Shown here one piece after another: positions 29,454-37,533 of a stretch of DNA of 53,397 nucleotides (positions are counted from its first letter, which is position 1; every line of letters starts with the position of its first letter). Source of the DNA: Actinomycetes bacterium (GTDB taxonomy: Bacteria; Actinomycetota; Acidimicrobiia; Acidimicrobiales; Palsa-688); assembly GCA_021808665.1 (NCBI GenBank), contig JAKBBA010000027.1:1-53397 (forward strand). The letters run 5' to 3'. The notes below the pieces were generated by a model. It saw only the letters and a list, made by a program, of their open reading frames with translations. It did no database searches and had not been told where the DNA came from. The translations under genes and the position numbers were made by a program.

Positions 29454-29749
29454 ACGAGTTGGTCGTCGTCCTGATCGGCGTCCTCGCGTTTGGTGGATCG
29501 ATCCTAAGAAAGCTACGCCAGAACCGCCTCTCTGGCCAAACGCAACCTGAACCGGCCAAGGCCAGTAAGCAGCCTCAGGTGGCCGCTCCGGCGCCCGAGC
29601 CGTTGACAAATCTGAACCCTCCGGGCGGGCGCTTGGCTGTCCCTGTGGAGCCTCCCGATCCGCTGGTGGTCGCCGTGTGCACTGCGTTGCCGGTGGAGGT
29701 CACGTCGGTGAGATTGCGATCCGCTACGGGAGTCAAGACCCTGTTCTGA
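29450..29749 (+). CDS. Small single-pass membrane protein, 99 residues
   Basis: Residues 2-18 (NELVVVLIGVLAFGGSI) form one N-terminal membrane helix followed by a basic stretch (LRKLRQNR), so the C-terminus is probably cytoplasmic. The rest is Pro-rich, ending in a short possible strand pair (LVVAVCTALPVEVTSVRLRS). Its start overlaps the preceding stop (ATGA). I do not recognise the family. It may anchor the two upstream acidic proteins to the membrane; that is inference. Confidence 0.65.
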   Translation: MNELVVVLIGVLAFGGSILRKLRQNRLSGQTQPEPAKASKQPQVAAPAPEPLTNLNPPGGRLAVPVEPPDPLVVAVCTALPVEVTSVRLRSATGVKTLF

Positions 29750-29762
29750 TCTCCGCTCGCCA

Positions 29763-30662
29763 TCAGCGAGGGGCGGTCCAGGGCCACCCTTTCGTTGTGG
29801 AGTTAGCGCCACCAGTCGACTTCGTCCCCGTGAGGGCCCAGGATCTGCGCCAGGCGGGCGCGTCTGGACCCGACAGCGACGGCGTGGCCGAAGCACCGGC
29901 ACGCAGCCGCGACGTATACCAGTCGCTCACGAGCTCGTCGGCCAGAGCGGCGATCGAATCCTCGATTGCGGTGGCAAACGAGCGAGCGTCACCGTTTGCC
30001 GGGGGAAACAAAGGTGCGCCGAAATTGACTGTGACCTTGCCAGTTCGTACTCGTCTGGCGCCCTTTGGAAGGATACGTCCAGTGCCCTCCACGTAAAGCG
30101 GTATGACCGGCTTGTTGCTGCGAATCGCCAACCATGCGGCGCCGGCCCTATGCGACTGGCCCCATCCGTCAGGGCTTCGCCCGCCCTCGGGGAAGATGAG
30201 CATGCTCCAGCCGTCATCGAGCAGCGTTGTGGCTCGACGTGCCGACGTCCGCGACACCCGTTGGCGCTCCATCGGAACAGCATTCAGCGTCAGGGCCGAA
30301 ATGAACGCCTTCGGCAACGTGTCGAAGAAGTAGTCGGCCGCCCCGGCGACGAACAGGTCGTCGCGCCAGCGCTGCGGGATGACCGCCATCAGGAGTGGAG
30401 CGTCCAGGTGGCTGGAATGGTTGGCGGCGAAGATGGCCGGCTCGTCGAGGTGCGCCACTCGGTCTAGGCCTCTGACGGTGGGAGAAGTGATTGCTCGCAC
30501 GACCGGGTTCGTGAGCGACGTCTGGATCACTGATCGCGAAAGGCGGGCGAGCGGGGAGCGCGCCCAGTCGCTGTCGTAGTGGACGCCGAGGTCGCGCTCA
30601 GCAGGCGGGAGAGGGACGCCGCCGGGCCACGATGGGGCGCCGAAGGGAAACCGCAGGTTCAA
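29763..30662 (-). CDS. PlsC-like lysophospholipid acyltransferase
   Basis: A 299-residue acyltransferase of the LPLAT/AGPAT superfamily with the catalytic NHSSHLD (81-87) and the substrate-binding FPEGGRS (158-164). Unlike PlsC of E. coli it lacks a clear N-terminal membrane helix; the first 60 residues are hydrophilic. It ends convergently 13 bases from the small membrane protein gene. Its start overlaps the LarA-like gene's stop by four bases, so it is the last gene of a minus-strand operon with the reductase, dehydrogenase and LarA-like genes, suggesting a role in a dedicated lipid pathway. Confidence 0.82.
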   Translation of the reverse strand: MNLRFPFGAPSWPGGVPLPPAERDLGVHYDSDWARSPLARLSRSVIQTSLTNPVVRAITSPTVRGLDRVAHLDEPAIFAANHSSHLDAPLLMAVIPQRWRDDLFVAGAADYFFDTLPKAFISALTLNAVPMERQRVSRTSARRATTLLDDGWSMLIFPEGGRSPDGWGQSHRAGAAWLAIRSNKPVIPLYVEGTGRILPKGARRVRTGKVTVNFGAPLFPPANGDARSFATAIEDSIAALADELVSDWYTSRLRAGASATPSLSGPDAPAWRRSWALTGTKSTGGANSTTKGWPWTAPR

Positions 30663-32248
30663 TGCACGTCTGCGATCATGATCGGCGGGCAGTGAAAATG
30701 GCTGATGGTAGCGTCGCGGCCCACCACGTCGGACGCTATCTCGAACGCGTCGGCGAGCGTGGTAGCGGGGGAGAAGCCCAGCCTGCGTACGGCTTTCGGG
30801 TCACCGCCGACGACGACGACCCTGCCAAGGTGCTCGAGTGCGTGCGCACCCCAGTACCACATGTAGAAAGGGTGCACGCCGTGGTAGGCGTGACTTGTCC
30901 GATACAGATGGCGGTACCAGTCGTCGGTAGCGAAGCGTTCCTCGTATTTCGCCTCTATCACCGCCGGGTCCGTCGTCTCGGAGAGAACCTCCTCGAAGAA
31001 GTCGATGTATGAGGGGTGATGCACCGGGTGAAACGCCCACGGGGTCGGATGCGACAGTATCGCCACGCCGCCTTTGCGGACGATTGGCATACCCCGGTAG
31101 AGGTTGAAGAGATACCCGAGTCCCATGCACATCACGAGGATCGGGTTCATGATCGAGTTGACGTTGTAGGGACAGATGTGGGGCAGTCCGAAGATCGCGA
31201 TGTCGGTCTGGCCTTGCACGTCCACGAGTTGCTGGCGGTGCACCACCCGGGTGGTCGCTGCGTGCACCGCTTCCACCTCGCCGGCGTGTACCGAGGTCAG
31301 GGCGTGCGGGGCTTTGATCGCCTGGAACATCGAACGTGCGCTGCGCGGCGGCATCACCGACAGCGCCTTCGAGGATGCAACGAAGCCGGCCCTGTCACGC
31401 AGCGACCATTCCCATTCACGCTTTTGCAAGAACGCCGCCGACGCAGGAAAGGCGTCGTTGTTGAGCGTCGTCTCGATCTGGAAAATATTGACACCACTCG
31501 CGGCGAGAAGCCGACCCATCCGCCAGTTGGAGCTGTGCAGCTCCGAGTGCTCCGGGTCCATGAACGATCGGCTGTGGCGCATCGTCTTGACGTTGTGATG
31601 GTGGCGCAGGCTCCGGTAGCTCGCCAGGCCTGTGGCGACACTTTTGTGGCCGCCGTCCATTGCAACCAGGTTTATGTTGACGTAGACGATCAGGTCCGAC
31701 TCGGCTGCACGCTTGTTGATCTCCACGTCCTCACCCGCGTCGGTGAGACCGATATGGACCAGCCCGTCGGGGTCCTCGGCGTCGTGCTGGAGGAGCCTGC
31801 CGCTCGGAGCGAACGAGTCGTAGACCCTGTCGCCGATAGCGTGTCGCAACTCGGATTCTGTCATCCGGCGGTGCAGAGCCAAGGCGCAGATCAAAACAAC
31901 GTCGTCTACGCCTGCGCCGGCCGCCAGGTCAAGTACCGCTTCGATGACCCGCTGGCGGTTGTCCGGCCGTCGCATCGGCGGGAGAGGCAGGGAGATGTCG
32001 TCGAAAGCGATGGTCAAGCGCATGCCCGCAGACAGCAGCTCCGGTAGCGGCTTGCTGTCGCCTAAAGGGTTCAGAAGGGCCTCGCGTATGGCCCTGTCGG
32101 GGTCGCTCAGCGCCTCGGTTGCCTCGGGGGGGTAGATCACCCTCGACCTGCCCGGCGGTAGGCGCTCCAGGCGGTAGCCCTCGCCGTGCCATGTCAGTAT
32201 CGGCGGTGTCGAGCGGTCCACCTCGAGAACGAAACCGGGTCGGGTCAT
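30659..32248 (-). CDS. LarA-like (lactate racemase domain, DUF2088) protein
   Basis: A 529-residue protein of the nickel-pincer LarA superfamily. H126 (ALHRRMTESEL) matches the first catalytic His, and GGHKSVATG (199-207) matches the GGRK motif whose Lys carries the pincer cofactor; a HHH cluster at 216-218 may supply the Ni ligand. The second catalytic His expected about ten residues before the Lys is not seen (the region reads YVNINLVAMDGGHK). No larB/larC/larE cofactor genes are in the window. It is encoded between an alcohol dehydrogenase and an acyltransferase, so it may act on a hydroxy-lipid or hydroxy-acid rather than lactate. Confidence 0.75.
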   Translation of the reverse strand: MTRPGFVLEVDRSTPPILTWHGEGYRLERLPPGRSRVIYPPEATEALSDPDRAIREALLNPLGDSKPLPELLSAGMRLTIAFDDISLPLPPMRRPDNRQRVIEAVLDLAAGAGVDDVVLICALALHRRMTESELRHAIGDRVYDSFAPSGRLLQHDAEDPDGLVHIGLTDAGEDVEINKRAAESDLIVYVNINLVAMDGGHKSVATGLASYRSLRHHHNVKTMRHSRSFMDPEHSELHSSNWRMGRLLAASGVNIFQIETTLNNDAFPASAAFLQKREWEWSLRDRAGFVASSKALSVMPPRSARSMFQAIKAPHALTSVHAGEVEAVHAATTRVVHRQQLVDVQGQTDIAIFGLPHICPYNVNSIMNPILVMCMGLGYLFNLYRGMPIVRKGGVAILSHPTPWAFHPVHHPSYIDFFEEVLSETTDPAVIEAKYEERFATDDWYRHLYRTSHAYHGVHPFYMWYWGAHALEHLGRVVVVGGDPKAVRRLGFSPATTLADAFEIASDVVGRDATISHFHCPPIMIADVH

Positions 32249-32263
32249 AGCGGGTTCGTGTAC

Positions 32264-33418
32264 CTACCTTCTCTTCTCTAGGCCAAGATCGAAGACCACT
32301 TTGGTCGCCCCACGCCTGCCCGCCTGTGAGGCGTGCTCGAGAGCTTCGCAATGGCGGTCGAGGGGGTATCGCGCGCTCACCAAACGGCCGAGGTCGCGGC
32401 TGGCTATTAGTTCCATCGCCAGATCGAAGCTGTGGCGCCCGCCGGCTCGGGCCTCAGGACCGTAGGCGTAGGCGCCGACGAGGCGGAGCTCGCGCTGCCA
32501 CAGAGCTGTCAGGTCCATCCCGACATGGCCGGGCATCCCGACGAGGACGATCGTCGCCCCGGGTGCGGCCACCGCTATGGCGTCGACGAGCGACTCGGAG
32601 GATCCGACGCAGTCGAACACCATGTCGGCGCCGCCGGTGAGCTGCCCGTTGTCGAGTATCCACGAGCCGGTAGCCCGGCGGACGGCACGGCGAAGCTCGG
32701 ATGGTTCGGCAACGTAGTCCGCCCCGAGTTGGACCGAGAGCCGGCGCTGCTCGGGGTGCTTGGCAACGGCGATCAGCGTCGTGACCTCGCTTCGAAGCGA
32801 CCGCAAAGCGGCGAGCGTCGCTAGGCCTATCGTGCCGGCGCCGATCACGACCGCGCAGCGGTCCGCCTCAGAGGGCGAGGCGAGGGCAGCGTGTACCGAG
32901 CACGCCACCGGCTCAACCATCACCGCCGCTTCGTCGCTCCATCCTGCCGGCACCGGGTGGAGCTGGTCGCGATGCGCAAGGAACGCGCCGGACCATCCGC
33001 CCCCGGTGCTGGCGCAGAAGCCGGTTTGCAGCCCGGGGGAGAGGTGACCAGCGCTCAGGTTCTCGCAGCGGTTCGTCCGTCCCGCCGTGCAGGCAGTGCA
33101 CGGCGGCGTGATGCCGCGGATCTTGCAGTGAAGCACCGGTTCGACGACTACACGGTCTCCTGTGTCGGTCTCGGCGACCACTTCGTGGCCGGGCACGAAA
33201 GGAAAGCTGACGATCGGCTCGAACCACCTCGAAGACCGGCCGAACACGGTCGCGAGGTCGCTTCCGCATATGCCCGACAGTTTGGGTCGTAGCGTCACCC
33301 AGTCCGGCCCTGGCGCCTCGGGCAGGTCCGCCTCGCCAAGCCGCAGCGCAAGCGGGCGCGAAGCGATGCGGGCCGCGGCGAAGCGGGGCAGTGAACGCTC
33401 TACTTGCAAGGCTCTCAC
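32264..33418 (-). CDS. Zinc-dependent alcohol dehydrogenase (MDR family)
   Basis: A 384-residue medium-chain dehydrogenase. GICGSD and PGHEVV supply catalytic Zn ligands; CTACTAGRTNRC supplies part of the structural Zn site; VIGAGTIGLATLAAL is the NAD(P)-binding Rossmann motif. The start GTG overlaps the reductase stop (GTGA), so coupling with the fatty acyl reductase is likely, and it could act on the aldehyde or alcohol linked to that enzyme. The 15-base gap to the LarA-like gene keeps the operon together. The substrate is unknown. Confidence 0.83.
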   Translation of the reverse strand: MRALQVERSLPRFAAARIASRPLALRLGEADLPEAPGPDWVTLRPKLSGICGSDLATVFGRSSRWFEPIVSFPFVPGHEVVAETDTGDRVVVEPVLHCKIRGITPPCTACTAGRTNRCENLSAGHLSPGLQTGFCASTGGGWSGAFLAHRDQLHPVPAGWSDEAAVMVEPVACSVHAALASPSEADRCAVVIGAGTIGLATLAALRSLRSEVTTLIAVAKHPEQRRLSVQLGADYVAEPSELRRAVRRATGSWILDNGQLTGGADMVFDCVGSSESLVDAIAVAAPGATIVLVGMPGHVGMDLTALWQRELRLVGAYAYGPEARAGGRHSFDLAMELIASRDLGRLVSARYPLDRHCEALEHASQAGRRGATKVVFDLGLEKRR

Positions 33419-35754
33419 CGGCGGGGGCCGATCGGCAGGAGCGGCCTCGGGCCGCCCGGGGCTTTAGGCCACTGCTCGACGTGCCACCCGCGTCGGCGCG
33501 CGATGGCCGCGAGTTTCGTCTCAGGGTTAACCGCGACGGGGTGACCGGCCGCTTCGAGCATCGGAAGGTCGCTCGCGGAGTCCGCATAGGCCACCGACTC
33601 CGCTAGATCGATCCCGTTCGCCTGCGCGTAGTCGGCCATGATCATCGCCCTTGCCTCCCCGGTAGGGGGTGCCTCCTCCAGCTCGCCGGTCAGGATCGCC
33701 CCTCGCCGGGAAAGCCTGGCGCAGACGATCTCGTCGAAGAGGGGGCGGAGAGGTTCCACGACGACATCGAGCGCCCCGGTGATGAGGAGCGTCTTGTGGC
33801 CGGCCATGCGGTGTTCGCGAACCCTGCGGATCCCGGCCGGGAACGACTTCGTGATAACCAGGTCGCTGAACATCTCCCATGCGTCCGCGCGCAACTGCTC
33901 CACTGGTGCGCCCTCGTAGCGGCGGTAGAAGTAGCGAAGGAAGTCGCTGCGGTCGGCCCGGTCGGCGGCGAGAAGTCGGGGCGCTTCGCGCAGAGTCCTC
34001 GCAACGAAACGGGTACGGTCCCAGCCGCTCTCGTGGCGTGTCGCCAGCCACGAGTACGAGTCGACCACGTTCGACGCTATCAGCGTGTTCTCCAAGTCGA
34101 ACACCGCGAGCTGGCGATCCGGGGAGAGAACCGCCCGCCGCCCACGCTCGGACCTCGAAAGTCCCCCCGGAGCGCTCGAACGCGACGCCGAGCCGACGAG
34201 TCGCACACGTGCGTGCGATACCACCGAAGGCAGATACACCTCCTGGCAGTACTGACGCCAGTCGAGGACATCCGGATCGAAGCCGAACTCTAGGCGGTCC
34301 GCCTCGGGCAGGGAATCGAAAAGTTCGATGAGCCGCTCGACGGAGAAGATCGCCTCGGTCTCTGTGTACGCTCCGTACAGCTCGACGTACGAAAGAGCCC
34401 GATCGATCTCGACGTGGCGTTCCTCGAGTCGGGCGCTCAGCTCCGCCCGGCTGCCACGGACCGGCAGGGACTGCAGCACACGCTCGGCTACGCCAATCGA
34501 CTTTCCGGCCCGTTCGAGCTGGCGCGCGACGCGCTGTCGTCCCGGGAACGACCACTCCGGGACCGTGATCGGCTGGTCCGAGGAGTCGGCGACCGGGTTC
34601 TCCTGGAACCATTCCCGCACCAGGTCGACGAGACGCCGGTAGCGCAGAGGGTTACGCCCTCCCGAAGCACAGTGAAATACGTCGGGCTCGTCGAGGGGTC
34701 CCCTGGCTGCGACAGCAAGAATCGACGCCACGACCATGTCGACCGGTATGACATCGATGATCCCTTCCGGCACGCCAGGAAACTCGCGAAGCAGGCCTTT
34801 CGCGTACGAGATGATGACAGGGTCCGCCATGCGGAAGCCCCTGATCCACCCGGGCACAGGCTCAGCTAGCGCGGCCTCGATGATCGACGGTCGTACGATG
34901 CTCAGCGGAAGATCGCCTCGGGATTCGAGGAGGGCGCGCTCGCCGAGCGCTTTCGTGTACGCGTACGCGTCGGGCCATCCGAGACCTCGCGCTCTGGCTT
35001 TGCCGAGCGCGACCATCTGGTCGTGGACCCACTCGTCTCGAAGCTTCTCCGCACGGGCGGAAAGCAAAGGTGTACCGGCGGCGCCCAGCTCCCGCCTCGC
35101 CTGACGGGCGAAGCCGGCCAGCATCTTGGACTCGCGGCTCTTGGCGTCCTGGTCCGCCCGAGCCCTGCGCGCGGCGGCAACCTCGGGCCTCCATGCGACA
35201 TCGGTTGACCATGGAGTGTCCGAGAGGGCGGCTTCGGGGGCGCTGCCCCGTCGGGACCCAGCTACGTACGCAGTGGAAATGGAGATGAGGTGAGGCGAAT
35301 CGCTGCCCGTGGCGCGCGACGGTTGTAGGTCCTTGAGCGTCTCTGCTACCCGGCTAGGCCCCAACAGGTTGATCTCGACTGCACTGTCGAGTGCCGAGTC
35401 GAAACTGACCGTGGCGGCGGAGTGGATCACGATCTGGCACGAAGCGAGGAGATCTTTGCCCTGAGCGTCAAGGCCGAGACCATCCACGCCGACGTCGCCG
35501 CTCATGACGTGCAGTCGCTGCGCTACGAGCTCCTCGAACCCGTCGCCCACTTGCGCTCTGAGTCGATCGAAGCAGTTGTTTCGAAGGACCTCGCGCCGGA
35601 CGCGGTCGGCAGCCCCTCGACGCCCGGGGCGGATGAGCAGCGCAACCTCGCTGCCGGGCACGCAACGAAGGAGCCTTTCTGTGAGGGCGGTACCGAGGAA
35701 ACCGGTGGCGCCGGTGATGGCGACCCTTTTTCCCGAAAGCGACTCGCGAATCAC
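33415..35754 (-). CDS. Fatty acyl-CoA reductase-like SDR fused to HAD-IB domain
   Basis: A 779-residue fusion. Residues 8 to about 385 form an extended SDR/thioester-reductase fold (GATGFLG at 15-21; active-site YAYTK at 265-269), with a FAR-C-like region to about 515. Residues about 545-775 form a HAD-IB phosphatase-like domain. Its first motif is FDLENT (552-557), so the general acid/base Asp of DxD is Glu, while the later YADSASDLPML motif is normal. The first domain should reduce an acyl-CoA or acyl-ACP to aldehyde/alcohol. It is the first gene of the lipid-looking operon and faces a TetR gene across 23 bases. The start is GTG at 35754. Confidence 0.82.
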   Translation of the reverse strand: MIRESLSGKRVAITGATGFLGTALTERLLRCVPGSEVALLIRPGRRGAADRVRREVLRNNCFDRLRAQVGDGFEELVAQRLHVMSGDVGVDGLGLDAQGKDLLASCQIVIHSAATVSFDSALDSAVEINLLGPSRVAETLKDLQPSRATGSDSPHLISISTAYVAGSRRGSAPEAALSDTPWSTDVAWRPEVAAARRARADQDAKSRESKMLAGFARQARRELGAAGTPLLSARAEKLRDEWVHDQMVALGKARARGLGWPDAYAYTKALGERALLESRGDLPLSIVRPSIIEAALAEPVPGWIRGFRMADPVIISYAKGLLREFPGVPEGIIDVIPVDMVVASILAVAARGPLDEPDVFHCASGGRNPLRYRRLVDLVREWFQENPVADSSDQPITVPEWSFPGRQRVARQLERAGKSIGVAERVLQSLPVRGSRAELSARLEERHVEIDRALSYVELYGAYTETEAIFSVERLIELFDSLPEADRLEFGFDPDVLDWRQYCQEVYLPSVVSHARVRLVGSASRSSAPGGLSRSERGRRAVLSPDRQLAVFDLENTLIASNVVDSYSWLATRHESGWDRTRFVARTLREAPRLLAADRADRSDFLRYFYRRYEGAPVEQLRADAWEMFSDLVITKSFPAGIRRVREHRMAGHKTLLITGALDVVVEPLRPLFDEIVCARLSRRGAILTGELEEAPPTGEARAMIMADYAQANGIDLAESVAYADSASDLPMLEAAGHPVAVNPETKLAAIARRRGWHVEQWPKAPGGPRPLLPIGPRR

Positions 35755-35763
35755 CGCAATTGT

Positions 35764-35777
35764 CTACCATATGGTAG
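35764..35777. promoter_or_regulatory. Perfect 14-bp palindromic operator between divergent genes
   Basis: CTACCATATGGTAG is a perfect palindrome filling most of the 23-base gap between the reductase gene and the TetR gene. Its halves (TACCAT/TATGGT) fall where -10 boxes of near-leaderless transcripts in both directions would be, so TetR binding would repress both genes. Confidence 0.75.
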
Positions 35778-36401
35778 GTGGCTACTCAAGGACGAAAACC
35801 TGATTCCCTGCGGAGCGCGACACGCCGCCGCGTGCTCGACGCGGCTCTGACCGGTTTCGCCCGCCGAGGCTACGAAGTGACCTCGCTCGACTCCATCGCT
35901 GGCGAGCTCGGGATAACCAAGCAGTCGATCCTGTACTACTTTCCCTCCAAAGAGACGCTCCTCGAGGGCGTCGTCGACGACGCGGCCGCAGACGTCTACC
36001 GTGCGCTTAGCGAAGCCGACCTGCAGGGTGCGGCCTGGGAGCGAGTGCGGGTGGTCGTGCGGACTGTCTTCTCGATCGCCGGGAGCCGGCCGGAGGTGCT
36101 CGGCCTACTCCGTGAGGTAGCCCGGCTCGGGCCACCGGCCGCGACGAGGTTCAGCGGGCACTTGAGCCCCCTGATCGACAAGGCGACTTCCTATCTCGAT
36201 GCAGCGATGGCGCGAGGTGAGCTTCGTCGCCAGGACGCCAGGCTTCTCCTTCTCGCCGCCTATTCGACGGTGGTCGGTATGGTCACCGAGGTCGAAGTCC
36301 TGCGGACCCTAGGGCTCGACTCGACCGCCCGCTCGCTCGTACGTCAACGCCAGGCCGCCCTGTCATTCCTTCATGCAGCACTGACGCCGGCCGCGCCGTA
36401 G
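35778..36401 (+). CDS. TetR-family repressor, divergent from the lipid operon
   Basis: A 207-residue regulator. The N-terminal HTH is clear (VTSLDSIAGELGITKQSILYYFPSKETLLEGV, residues about 33-65), followed by an all-helical ligand-binding domain. The GTG at 35778 lies immediately after the palindrome at 35764-35777, with no room for a ribosome site, so a leaderless transcript is likely. The divergent arrangement strongly suggests it controls the reductase/dehydrogenase/LarA-like/acyltransferase operon and itself; the inducer may be an acyl-CoA or alcohol, as for other TetR proteins of fatty-acid metabolism. Confidence 0.87.
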   Translation: MATQGRKPDSLRSATRRRVLDAALTGFARRGYEVTSLDSIAGELGITKQSILYYFPSKETLLEGVVDDAAADVYRALSEADLQGAAWERVRVVVRTVFSIAGSRPEVLGLLREVARLGPPAATRFSGHLSPLIDKATSYLDAAMARGELRRQDARLLLLAAYSTVVGMVTEVEVLRTLGLDSTARSLVRQRQAALSFLHAALTPAAP

Positions 36402-36460
36402 CAGGAGAATTCGGTCCGGCGCCCCGGAGATCGTCTGCGGCGCGCGGCGGGCAGCGGCGG

Positions 36461-37087
36461 CTAACCGCGTGCCGTGCGCTTGGTCTTAGGAGGCGTGTAG
36501 CGCGCCGAAGGCTTAGGACCGGCCGGCTGGGCTGCGTCGGCCTTGGCGTTCCGTCGGGAGCGGCGGGCGGGCGGGGTAGCCGGCCGGCGAGTCCTCGCAG
36601 CCTGCAGCTCGCCTTTCATTCGCCTCCGGTGGCGTTGGGTGAGGACGAGCGAGTAGGCGAACGGGAAGGCCAGCGCGAAGACGTGCGCTATCGCCAGCGA
36701 ATTAGGAACTTTGGGTAGGTTGATGAAAAAGGCGGTCACGATCACCGCGAACGCGACGAGCACCCTGTTCCTCGTCTGCAGGAACCCGAACAGCGAGATT
36801 GCTGCCGCCACGCCGACTGCGCCCAATGCCGTCGAAGGGTGCGTCGGCGCACCCGCGCCCGATGTGACCGTCAAGTTGAGGATACCGACGACCACCAGCT
36901 CCAGGGCGACCACGTAGCCGTAGAGCGGCTCGCTGCCTCGCATGGCGGACGCTTTGAGCCCGTCGTCTGGGAGCGGGGCCGGTACCCGCCTGCCTCGCGG
37001 GGCGCGCTGGGCGCGCTGTTCCGTGCTACGGCCGGGGTCGGGGTCGGCCTGTGATTGGGAGCTTGACGAGCGGCGCAGCAGGTTCAT
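36461..37087 (-). CDS. Small integral membrane protein, unknown function
   Basis: The 208-residue protein has a polar N-terminus of about 50 residues, four hydrophobic helices between about 55 and 150 (VVALELVVVGILNLTV, AVGVAAAISLFGFL, VLVAFAVIVTAFFINL, AIAHVFALAFPFAYSLVL) and a very basic Arg/Lys/Pro-rich C-terminal tail (about 55 residues). I do not recognise it. It overlaps the preceding small gene (ATGA), which follows gltD closely, so it may be co-transcribed with gltBD. Confidence 0.7.
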   Translation of the reverse strand: MNLLRRSSSSQSQADPDPGRSTEQRAQRAPRGRRVPAPLPDDGLKASAMRGSEPLYGYVVALELVVVGILNLTVTSGAGAPTHPSTALGAVGVAAAISLFGFLQTRNRVLVAFAVIVTAFFINLPKVPNSLAIAHVFALAFPFAYSLVLTQRHRRRMKGELQAARTRRPATPPARRSRRNAKADAAQPAGPKPSARYTPPKTKRTARG

Positions 37088-37524
37088 TGGCTGTCGTTAC
37101 TGTCCACGCCGGTCACCGGCGGCGTGCCGACGTCGTCGGGATCCTCGACGTTTCGGGCTTTGTCGGCTGAGTCGAGAAGCCACGGGCGAATGCTCACAAC
37201 GCTGTGGCGGGGGCCGAGAACCCCGACGTCAGCATCGACGGGAAGGTCCCGGGGCGGGGTTCCAGACGTTTCGATTGTGATCGTCGGGTTCTCCCGGGGA
37301 GCTTCGAGTGCCTGCTGGAAACCTAAAGCAAGGCCGGTGAGTATCGCTCCCGTGGCGCTTCGCCTGCGCCACGCTTCGAGCTTGGGCGGCAGGGCGCTCG
37401 AAGGCTCGTGGTGTTCGCCTGCAACGGAGTCGGCGTCAAGGCCCTCGAGCACACCGTTGTGCTCGCTCGAAAGCTCTGGGGAGCTGTCGGGTGTCTCCTT
37501 TGGCTCGGCCGGATCGTTGTCCAC
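37084..37524 (-). CDS. Small acidic protein, unknown function
   Basis: The 146-residue frame is acidic and largely disordered at both ends. A central hydrophobic-amphipathic stretch (RRRSATGAILTGLALGFQQALE, split here by its basic start) might associate with membrane. It starts 9 bases after the gltD stop and overlaps the next gene's ATG. No domain is recognised. Its position suggests co-expression with the membrane protein that follows. Confidence 0.6.
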   Translation of the reverse strand: MDNDPAEPKETPDSSPELSSEHNGVLEGLDADSVAGEHHEPSSALPPKLEAWRRRSATGAILTGLALGFQQALEAPRENPTITIETSGTPPRDLPVDADVGVLGPRHSVVSIRPWLLDSADKARNVEDPDDVGTPPVTGVDSNDSQ

Positions 37525-37533
37525 CCCCCCAGG

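Noticed and set aside
31016..32047. Plus-strand 343-residue open frame
   Set aside because: It is the antisense shadow of the LarA-like gene; composition is His/Arg/Val-rich with no domain, and the minus-strand frame has clear motifs.
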